A DNA stretch of 12,581 bases from Bacteroidales bacterium (GTDB lineage: Bacteria > Bacteroidota > Bacteroidia > Bacteroidales > JAADGE01): positions 1-12,581 of the forward strand of contig JANTGL010000048.1 in the NCBI GenBank assembly GCA_024762915.1, given 5' to 3'. The notes beneath the pieces are model-generated. The model was not told where the DNA came from. It saw nothing but the letters and a program-made list of their open reading frames with translations, and searched no databases. Numbering within the stretch: position 1 is the first letter of the stretch; each line of letters opens with the position of its first letter. Shown piece by piece: positions 1 through 7,176 of the stretch. The position numbers and the translations under genes were made by a program.

Positions 1-1038
1 AATTCAACGGGTTCATACAGTGCAAATTTTGAAGAAAATTATTACAATTGGGATATTATTCCCGACAGATTTGACGGTGTGACTTCAACCGAACAACAAC
101 GAAGCGAGCTCGGAAAAGTCGCATTTCATGCGGCTGTTTCTGTCAGTATGGACTTTGAAAACGGCGGGTCAACTTCAAATATTAACAAAATTCCATATTC
201 TGCATGGAAATTTTTCAGATATGTTTCAGAATATAAAGAAAAAACAGCGTATGATTTTTGGCAAACACTGGATACAAGCCTACATCATAATATTCCTGCT
301 CAATTTGCAATATATACTTCCGGCGGAGCCGGTCATGCTGTCGTAGGAGACGGGATAAAATATATCGGAAGCGAAAAATATTATCATTTAAATATGGGTT
401 GGTGGGGTGATGACAACGGTTGGTATCAAATTCATCAATCTTTTAACGCCGGAGGATATTCAAATATTACGGCTGCTGTTTTAAATATGATACCAATACC
501 GGAGATGAATGACAGTCCGGATCTGGATGAAGAAAACAGAACCGTAAATTTAGAATGGTATTATACTTCTAAAATCCCTGTTGAAAGTTATGAATTACAA
601 TTTAAAAAGGGTCCGGACGATTGGGTAACTGTTGCAGATAATATTACGACAAGAACTTATATTTTTCAAACGGATAGTAAAAGTGATTACTCTTTCAGAA
701 TAAGAGCTCAGGTTAACGGAGAATGGAAGAATAACGGTTGGTCAAACGAGATAAAAATAAAACAAGCTGATTTTAAAGAAGAAGAAGTTTTTGAAGGAGA
801 TGAAGAATTAACATTGTATCCGACACTTGCATATGATAATCTTAAAATTAGTTATAAGAAATTATCCGGATCGAAGGTTAAAATATACGATTTAAACGGA
901 ATATTAATTTATCAAAATTCAAATGATCTTTTGAATAATGAATTTGATATCGATATTTCAGGTTTTGAAACCGGAATGTACATTTTGAAAATTACAAACG
1001 AAACAGAACAAAAATCTGCAAAATTTTTGAAATTATAA
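1..1038 (+). CDS. Secreted C10-family (streptopain-like) cysteine peptidase with T9SS sorting tail, 5'-truncated by the window edge
   Basis: The reading frame is open from base 1, so the gene starts upstream; the GTG at 79 is internal. The 345 visible residues begin in the C10 catalytic domain, with a segment (ANFEENYYNWD) that aligns with the region just after the catalytic Cys of the next gene. The catalytic His is in GHAVVGDG (His112 of the visible part), and NMGWWGDDNGWY (from 131) matches the conserved block following it in streptopain-type enzymes. The nucleophile Cys, prodomain and signal peptide must lie upstream. A fibronectin-III-like domain follows (about 170-255), then a T9SS type A sorting domain (about 265-345) with LYP at its start, IYDLNG in the middle and KFLKL at the end. 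The usual YPNP motif reads YPTL here. Expected role: extracellular or surface endopeptidase. The stop lies 6 bases before the start of its paralogue. Family assignment is strong; substrate is unknown. Confidence 0.88.
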   Translation, partial: NSTGSYSANFEENYYNWDIIPDRFDGVTSTEQQRSELGKVAFHAAVSVSMDFENGGSTSNINKIPYSAWKFFRYVSEYKEKTAYDFWQTLDTSLHHNIPAQFAIYTSGGAGHAVVGDGIKYIGSEKYYHLNMGWWGDDNGWYQIHQSFNAGGYSNITAAVLNMIPIPEMNDSPDLDEENRTVNLEWYYTSKIPVESYELQFKKGPDDWVTVADNITTRTYIFQTDSKSDYSFRIRAQVNGEWKNNGWSNEIKIKQADFKEEEVFEGDEELTLYPTLAYDNLKISYKKLSGSKVKIYDLNGILIYQNSNDLLNNEFDIDISGFETGMYILKITNETEQKSAKFLKL

Positions 1039-1044
1039 TTGATA

Positions 1045-4000
1045 ATGAGGAATTTGAATATACGCATATCTTTCATTTTATTGTTTTTGTTTTCGATATT
1101 TTTATCAAAAGCTCAAATTAATAAAAACGATTTAATTGAAGCGGCTGAAAATTTCATTTCAGAAACATCAATACTGAAAAATTATAAACCGACTTCTGAA
1201 ATATATGAATTATATTCGGCAAATGAAATTGTTGCCTATTCCGTAAATTTAGAATCTGAAGGCTATATTATTTTTACCGCTTACGAAAATTTATATCCTG
1301 TTTTCTCATTTTCGGAAAAAGGAAAGTTTGAATATTCAAAATTTACAAAAAATCCGGTTATAAAGGTATTTTTAAATAACCTTAAAAAACAAAATAATTT
1401 TGCGGTAAAAAATAAAGCATCTTTTTATTCCGTAATTGAGAAAAACAAAAAAGTCAGAAAATCTCTTTTCGAGAATAAAAAAAATACGGATACATACGAT
1501 TATCAATACGGTTATTATTTGCCCGATACTTGGGGCGGTGTAAATTGTTGGGATAATGAAGGAAATATGATTTATCCGTCAAATTATTTCACTCCCAATC
1601 ATTTTTCACCGGGTTGCGTTGCTATTTCACAAGCTCAAATTTTACATTATTATCAATGGCCTCCCTACGGTGTCGGAAGTCATACGGATAATGATAATAC
1701 AGGAAGTTCGCAAGGAACTTATTATGCGGATTTCGGAAGAACAAAATATGATTGGGAAAATATGCTTAATGATTATCAAAATGAATACTCAACCGATATC
1801 GAACAAAGAGCCATAGGCAGATTAATGTATCATTCGGCTGTTTCTGTTGATATGGATTTTGAAAATTCAGGTTCAACATCAAATGTCAATCTCGTACCTA
1901 ATGCCTTAAGCAGCTATTTCAGGTGTACCGGACATTACGAAGATTTTTCATGGTCAGAATTTCAAAACCGATTAAAACAAAATTTGGAAAATAAAATGCC
2001 CGTAGAATTCGGAATAGAAGCAGATAACGGAGAGAAACATGCTTGTGTATGTGACGGATACAGATATAATGAGGGCGATGATGAAATTGATAAATTGTAT
2101 CATTTAAATATGGGATGGTGGAATTGGTACGGAGGTAATGCTTGGTACCATATTTTTGATGATTTCAGTGCTGTCGGTTATACATCAATTACGGGCGGTG
2201 TATTTGATGTTATTCCGAAACCGGTTATGAATAATGTTGTCAGAACTTCAGATTATCATACGTTTATCGTAAATTGGCAAACAAGCAAACAATTAAATTG
2301 GCAATCTTTTGAACTTCAGGAAAGTTATAATAACGGTTCTTGGACAACCGTAGCAAGTGATATTTCCGATACTTTATTTCAAAGAACTGTTTCTGCCGAC
2401 GGAATTTATAAATATCGTGTAAGAGCAAAAGTCGGAGGTGTATTTTTTGCCGACAGTTATTCCAATACGGGAGTTGTACAGGTAGGTAAAACTATTTTTC
2501 TAGATTTTGACGGAGATGATTCTTTTTTCGTAAATGACAGTTATGATAAATTGGATGTTTCCGATAATTGGACGTTTGAAGCCCGAATAAAAGTTAATTC
2601 CTATAATAACGGAGATTGGTCAGTAATTGCCGACAGGCGAGGTGTTTTCTCTTTTTATCTTATTGATGATACCGATGCCGATTTTGCATTAAGATTTGCC
2701 GTCAGAGATGCTTCGGATAATATCATTGCATCAGTGCGTTCCGACAATTCAAATCTGAATTTGGAATTGAATAAATGGTATCATACAGCTGTGTCATTCG
2801 ACGGAACAACGGCACGAATGTTTATAAACGGGCAAATTATTGACGAAAGTACCGATGCAAATTTTATTCTGACCGGTTCTACAAATGCTTTAAATATCGG
2901 TGCAAGATATTGGGGCAGCTATTCCAGATATTTTAACGGACAAATTGATGAAATAAGATTATCGGATACGGCAAGATATACGCAGGAATTTTGTCCCGAT
3001 ATTTTTAATGTTTTACAAAATGACGACAAAACAAGATTGCTGTTGAACTTGCAATACGACACGGGAACAGCTTTGTTTGATGCTTCGCATCATTTTCTCG
3101 GAATTTCTCTTCGAGCTTCTCCGAATACGGCAAATTGGCAAACGCAACAAGTGCCTGCTATTAATGCACAACCTGTCAGTTATTCTGATTGCTCCGGGGG
3201 GGCATCATTTAACATCAATGCTGTAAATGCCGTTAATTATCAATGGCAAATAAATGACGGCAGCGGATTTACAAATCTTACCGATGATACAAATATTACG
3301 GGTGCGGAAACAAATTCTTTAAACTTTAATGATGTTTCGGGTTTTGCAAATTTCAATCTTTTAAGATGTATTCTTTCTTCATCTTCAGTTCCTAAAACCT
3401 GCTCTGATAATGCTCGATTATATGTTTACGGAAATTGTACCGTTTGGGACGGAAATTCTTGGAGTAACGGTGAACCGGATGCTTCAAAATCGGCAATTAT
3501 TGATGCAAATTTTACGGCTGACAATTTTATAACAACCGATAACTTAACGATAAACTCGAATGATACCTTATTTATTAATGAAAATTACACATTGAAAGTT
3601 AACGGAGATTTTATAAATAAAGGAACTTTAATGTTAAAGTCGGATAATGCCGATCAAATTCCGGCTACATTTATTTCCGGCGGAGAAATTATAAACTACG
3701 GAACAATGCATATGCAAAAAGCATTTTCCGCGACTTATGCAAATATTGAAGAAAATAGTTTTTTCTTTTCCTATCCGGTTTCGGAAACTGATGTTGTCTC
3801 AAATGTTTTTGAAAATCAACCTAATGTATATAAAAATGAAGGAAAAATTACTTCTTGGTCATTAGTTGATGCCGATTATAATATAAAAAACGGTGATGCA
3901 TTTTTATATCAATATAATAATGATAATAAAGCAGAATTTATCGGAACTTTTTTTGAAGGAAATAAAGAAAGAAGTTTCAAAAAATTGAAAAATGATGATT

Positions 4001-4935
4001 ATTTTGCTTTTGTTTCAAATCCGTATCCTTCTTATATTGATTGGAGTTCTGCAAACGGATGGTATAAAGAAAATATTTCACCGCAACTTTATACTTATGA
4101 TATTTTTAATAACGGAAACAGTTTTAATTATTCTGTTTGGGACGGAATTGTCGGTATTCATTCCGGAAGTCAATATATAAAACCCGAAGATGCTTTTTTC
4201 GTGTATATGTCTGATTATCGGGCAAAAATCCGATCCGGCAGAGAGATTGCAGTTTCAACAGAAGATATTTCAAACTCAAATTCTACACCGCAAAATTTAA
4301 TTCGTTTTCAATTTGAAAATGAAGATGCAAGTATTTATGACGAAGCCGTTTTATATTTTTCCGATACAGAAAATGCTTGTTTAAAAGTCATGCCTTTATC
4401 AGATAATAAATTCTATACTTTTTTCCCTTCGGGAACAAAAAAATATGCCGTAAAAAGAATTGTAAATCCGTCACTTGATACCTTAATTTCAGTCGGATTT
4501 AAAACTTGGCAACCGGAACAAATTACATTTCGGGTTACGGATTTTACCTTTGATGAGAATACACCGGTTAAATTGAAAGATTTGTGGACAGGGGAAACTA
4601 AAATGTTGCAAAACGAAACAACTTATACTTTTTCGGCTAGTGCTTCCGAACCCGATAATCGTTTTAAACTGTATTTCGGAGATTATGCAAGTTCAGTAAG
4701 AAATATTGAGAATAACAATATTAAAGTTTGGTCTTCAGGAAATATGATTTTTATTCAGAATTTTGATTTTAAGAATATCAATTATGAACTTTTTGATATT
4801 TCCGGAAAAAAAATAAAAGAAGGAAAGTCAAATCATAATCTTATTAAAATCAATAGTCCTCATAGCGGAATGAATTTTTTAATTATTAAGAATAAACAAT
4901 TAATAAAATCATATAAATTGATGATTGAAAATTAA
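1045..4935 (+). CDS. Large multidomain C10-family cysteine peptidase with LamG-like domain and T9SS sorting tail
   Basis: This gives 1296 residues from ATG 1045. The frame also contains a TTG at 1039, but ATG 1045 directly precedes a good signal peptide (1 to about 23, ending SKA before Gln24). Residues about 25-150 resemble the C10 inhibitory propeptide (GYIIFTAYENLYPVFSFS). The catalytic domain has the nucleophile in PGCVAISQAQI (Cys191), the catalytic His in KHACVCDG (His332) and NMGWW at 355-359, close to the spacing in streptopain. Next come a fibronectin-III-like domain (about 390-480), a LamG/concanavalin-like domain (about 482-650; WTFEARIKV, WYHTAVSFDGTTARMFING, GQIDEIRLSD), an Ig/PKD-like module (about 705-795; NYQWQINDGSGFTNL), a WDGNSWSNGEPDASKSAII segment (800-818) common in T9SS cargo, a long beta-rich stretch, and a T9SS type A tail (about 1215-1296; YELFDISGKKIKEG). 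Expected role: secreted, probably surface-attached endopeptidase whose LamG domain may bind glycan or protein. A G7 run lies in codons 718-719. It is paralogous to the preceding gene but much longer. Confidence 0.9.
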   Translation: MRNLNIRISFILLFLFSIFLSKAQINKNDLIEAAENFISETSILKNYKPTSEIYELYSANEIVAYSVNLESEGYIIFTAYENLYPVFSFSEKGKFEYSKFTKNPVIKVFLNNLKKQNNFAVKNKASFYSVIEKNKKVRKSLFENKKNTDTYDYQYGYYLPDTWGGVNCWDNEGNMIYPSNYFTPNHFSPGCVAISQAQILHYYQWPPYGVGSHTDNDNTGSSQGTYYADFGRTKYDWENMLNDYQNEYSTDIEQRAIGRLMYHSAVSVDMDFENSGSTSNVNLVPNALSSYFRCTGHYEDFSWSEFQNRLKQNLENKMPVEFGIEADNGEKHACVCDGYRYNEGDDEIDKLYHLNMGWWNWYGGNAWYHIFDDFSAVGYTSITGGVFDVIPKPVMNNVVRTSDYHTFIVNWQTSKQLNWQSFELQESYNNGSWTTVASDISDTLFQRTVSADGIYKYRVRAKVGGVFFADSYSNTGVVQVGKTIFLDFDGDDSFFVNDSYDKLDVSDNWTFEARIKVNSYNNGDWSVIADRRGVFSFYLIDDTDADFALRFAVRDASDNIIASVRSDNSNLNLELNKWYHTAVSFDGTTARMFINGQIIDESTDANFILTGSTNALNIGARYWGSYSRYFNGQIDEIRLSDTARYTQEFCPDIFNVLQNDDKTRLLLNLQYDTGTALFDASHHFLGISLRASPNTANWQTQQVPAINAQPVSYSDCSGGASFNINAVNAVNYQWQINDGSGFTNLTDDTNITGAETNSLNFNDVSGFANFNLLRCILSSSSVPKTCSDNARLYVYGNCTVWDGNSWSNGEPDASKSAIIDANFTADNFITTDNLTINSNDTLFINENYTLKVNGDFINKGTLMLKSDNADQIPATFISGGEIINYGTMHMQKAFSATYANIEENSFFFSYPVSETDVVSNVFENQPNVYKNEGKITSWSLVDADYNIKNGDAFLYQYNNDNKAEFIGTFFEGNKERSFKKLKNDDYFAFVSNPYPSYIDWSSANGWYKENISPQLYTYDIFNNGNSFNYSVWDGIVGIHSGSQYIKPEDAFFVYMSDYRAKIRSGREIAVSTEDISNSNSTPQNLIRFQFENEDASIYDEAVLYFSDTENACLKVMPLSDNKFYTFFPSGTKKYAVKRIVNPSLDTLISVGFKTWQPEQITFRVTDFTFDENTPVKLKDLWTGETKMLQNETTYTFSASASEPDNRFKLYFGDYASSVRNIENNNIKVWSSGNMIFIQNFDFKNINYELFDISGKKIKEGKSNHNLIKINSPHSGMNFLIIKNKQLIKSYKLMIEN
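3196..3202 (+). repeat. G7 homopolymer inside the large C10 peptidase gene
   Basis: Seven consecutive G fall within TGC TCC GGG GGG GCA, encoding Cys716-Ser-Gly-Gly-Ala. Such a run is unexpected in AT-rich coding sequence, and GGT or GGA codons are far commoner for Gly in this gene. The gain of one G would bring in TAA at 3210-3212, and the loss of one G would bring in TAA at 3224-3226. Either slip would therefore end the protein around residues 722-728, before the T9SS tail. It is a candidate slippage site only; nothing in one sequence shows that the length varies. Confidence 0.5.
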
Positions 4936-4946
4936 AACTCTTAATT

Positions 4947-6194
4947 ATGAAAAAATACACAGTTAAAATTTTATGTATTTTCGTTTTAATTTTAAGTATA
5001 AACAGGAAAATTTTTTCGCAAAACGTATCAATTAACGATAACGGTGCCGCACCGAATTCTCATGCAATTCTTGATGTGGATATTTCTACCAATGATGCAG
5101 GTATTTTAATTCCTCGTTTGACCTCTTCCCAAAGAACGGCAATGACACTTCCTGTCGCAGACGAAGGATTAACAGTTTATGACGAAACCGTTAAGTTATT
5201 TTATTTTTGGACAGGTTCCGAATGGAAAGAAATTACAACGCGAGGTTCAAATTGGTCAATTACAGGAAACTCGGCAATAAATTCTTCAAGTAATTTTATC
5301 GGTACGGTTGATGCAAATGATTTTGTAATAAGAACAAATAATGTTGAAAGAGCAAGAATTTTATCTGCCGGTAATTTCGGGATAGGTACAAGTAATCCTG
5401 ATGCGAAGTTACATGTCGTATATACAGGTGCGGTTATGACACAATACCCCGGAACTGTTGCTGCATTTCAACAAAATAATGCAACAACCGATTGGGCAAG
5501 AATGTCTATTATAGGGGGCAATGCAGGAGCAAGTTTAATTGATTTCGGTGATGTCGATAAACAAGACCCGGGGTCAATAAAATACGATCATACAGATAAT
5601 TATTTTGCTTTTTTTACAGGAAATACAAATGAAAGAATGCGTATTACATCTTCGGGTAATGTTGGGATAATGGTAACAGATCCTGATGAAACATTAGAAG
5701 TTAACGGTTCAATTAAAATGACGGACGGAAATGAAGGAATAAATAAAGTTATGGTTTCTGATGCGAGCGGAACAGGAAGTTGGAGCAATGAAAACGACGG
5801 TGTAAAAACACGAATTATTAATCTGATAAATCAATCAGGTGACGCGATAATATGGACACATCCGGAAAATATAGAAGTAAGGTTTAAAATTACCGATCCT
5901 AATAATAATCAAGTTACTGTTGAGAATAAATCAGGTGACGCAACACATTATTGGAATGTATCAATAATAGGAGGGGCTACAGGAAGAGAAAGTGTTGAAA
6001 GCGTCAAATATAAAGCTGATTTTTTAAGAGATGACGGAACAAACGATGTTTTAAAATTTGATTTAGGCGGAAATCTTATAGGTTGGTTTAAGGTAATTTG
6101 CACAGATCAGAATAATGAAAAGGACGGTTTTATTCTTAATGTTATGTGTTATAATGGTAACATTAACGGAACCGTACAATATTGGGATAATTAA
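4947..6194 (+). CDS. Exported tail-fibre-like beta-rich protein, function unknown
   Basis: A 415-residue protein with a signal peptide (1 to about 25, ending IFSQ). Residues 29-96 follow a pattern frequent in Bacteroidota exported proteins often labelled tail-fibre-like: an ILDVDIST segment, GILIPRLTSSQRTAM, then a GLTVYDETVKLFYFWTGSEW stretch. Two copies of a repeat follow: ERARILSAGNFGIGTSNPDAKLHV (134-157) and ERMRITSSGNVGIMVTDPDETLEV (229-252). This GNVGIGTxxP-type repeat resembles the shaft of trimeric beta-helical fibres. The C-terminal region (about 288-415) is unfamiliar; it holds QSGDA and KSGDA (296-300, 328-332) and ends NGTVQYWDN. No intramolecular chaperone (S74-type) and no T9SS tail is visible, so it is presumably periplasmic or reaches the surface another way. 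It sits 11 bases after the C10 peptidase gene and 11 bases before fecR, so it is co-transcribed. I cannot assign a function; a structural or adhesive surface protein is a guess. Confidence 0.8.
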   Translation: MKKYTVKILCIFVLILSINRKIFSQNVSINDNGAAPNSHAILDVDISTNDAGILIPRLTSSQRTAMTLPVADEGLTVYDETVKLFYFWTGSEWKEITTRGSNWSITGNSAINSSSNFIGTVDANDFVIRTNNVERARILSAGNFGIGTSNPDAKLHVVYTGAVMTQYPGTVAAFQQNNATTDWARMSIIGGNAGASLIDFGDVDKQDPGSIKYDHTDNYFAFFTGNTNERMRITSSGNVGIMVTDPDETLEVNGSIKMTDGNEGINKVMVSDASGTGSWSNENDGVKTRIINLINQSGDAIIWTHPENIEVRFKITDPNNNQVTVENKSGDATHYWNVSIIGGATGRESVESVKYKADFLRDDGTNDVLKFDLGGNLIGWFKVICTDQNNEKDGFILNVMCYNGNINGTVQYWDN

Positions 6195-6205
6195 AAAAAT
6201 AAAAA

Positions 6206-7162
6206 ATGCAAGAACAACAATTTAATTTAATTGTAAAAAATTTATCAAATGAAGCTACTGAAGAAGAAAAGCTTTTGTTTGAAAGAGAAATGCAAAATAA
6301 TTTAAAATTTCGTACAGATTTTAATGATATTCAAACTCTTTGGAATTCATTAAATTATGCCGCAAAATCTTTTGAAAAAGAGAGAATTTTGAAATTAATC
6401 AATCTTAAAATTTCTCAAAACAAAAAACAGAAGCACAACAGATTATTGTATACTTCATTAAAATATGCGGCTGTTTTTATCGGATTGTTAGTTATTTCAG
6501 TGACTATTTACAGAGATTTGAATAATGTTGAAACCATTGCAAACAATACCGGAAAAGTTGAAAAAATAGTTTTGCCCGACCAAACGACTGTTACTTTAAA
6601 CCAAAATGCAAAAATTGAATATGAAAATTCAACAATAAAAGGTTTTAATCGAAAGGTAAAACTGACAGGTGAAGCATTTTTTGAAGTAAGCAAAAAGCAA
6701 AATCAAAAATTTATAGTAAAAACCGATCATTATGACATAACTGTTCTCGGAACAAAATTTAATGTTCGAACATATCAAAATTCAAATTCGGTTGTATTAA
6801 CCGAAGGAAAAGTTCTTCTTAATAACTTTAAAATACAGAATAAGCAAATTGTTATGAAACCTGGAGAAATCGTAAAATTTAATCCTGCCGATAACAGATT
6901 TATTCAAGAAAAAATTAATCCTGTAATTTATACATCTTGGATTAATAAACGCTTGGAGTTTGATAATCTGTCGCTTAATGATTTGGCAAAATTACTGAAA
7001 GTAAGATATCACAAAACTTTGATTATTGAAAACGAAGATGCCGAAAATAAACATATCAGCGGTTCGGCACCTGCCGATGATGTTCATTTGATTGTAAAAG
7101 CTTTGCAGTCAATTTTAAAAACAGGAATTACTGAAAAAAATGATACAATAATTATTAATTAA
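6206..7162 (+). CDS. FecR-family anti-sigma factor (inner membrane)
   Basis: A 318-residue protein with the FecR layout seen next to SusCD pairs. The cytoplasmic N-terminal part (1-83) would bind an ECF sigma factor. A single membrane segment spans about 84-103 (KYAAVFIGLLVISVTIY). The periplasmic FecR domain covers about 115-205, with VLPDQTTVTLN, LTGEAFFEV (153-161) and VLGTKFNVR (180-188). A DUF4974-like, secretin-like C-terminal domain covers about 248-316 (LEFDNLSLNDLAKLL...ISGSAP). In this family the periplasmic part senses the state of the STN domain of the partner TonB-dependent transporter and releases the sigma factor in the cytoplasm. The downstream SusC does have an STN domain, so the partners match. 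Unusually, no ECF sigma gene lies immediately upstream; the tail-fibre-like gene occupies that position. Start ATG 6206 is preceded by an A-rich stretch, as is usual where Shine-Dalgarno sites are weak. Confidence 0.93.
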   Translation: MQEQQFNLIVKNLSNEATEEEKLLFEREMQNNLKFRTDFNDIQTLWNSLNYAAKSFEKERILKLINLKISQNKKQKHNRLLYTSLKYAAVFIGLLVISVTIYRDLNNVETIANNTGKVEKIVLPDQTTVTLNQNAKIEYENSTIKGFNRKVKLTGEAFFEVSKKQNQKFIVKTDHYDITVLGTKFNVRTYQNSNSVVLTEGKVLLNNFKIQNKQIVMKPGEIVKFNPADNRFIQEKINPVIYTSWINKRLEFDNLSLNDLAKLLKVRYHKTLIIENEDAENKHISGSAPADDVHLIVKALQSILKTGITEKNDTIIIN

Positions 7163-7176
7163 AAATTAATGTTCTT

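Noticed and set aside
79..81. GTG as the start codon of the first gene
   Set aside because: The frame is open back to base 1 and residues before it (ANFEENYYNWD) align with the catalytic domain of the second C10 peptidase, so the true start is outside the window.
1039..1041. TTG start for the large C10 peptidase
   Set aside because: ATG at 1045 is in the same frame, two codons later, and begins a standard signal peptide.
1477..1484. A8 run in the large C10 peptidase gene as a slippage site
   Set aside because: A-runs of this length are common in AT-rich coding DNA; unlike the G7 run it does not stand out.
4947..6194. Prophage remnant, because of the tail-fibre-like repeats
   Set aside because: No other phage gene is nearby, the protein has a signal peptide, and similar proteins are ordinary exported products in Bacteroidota.
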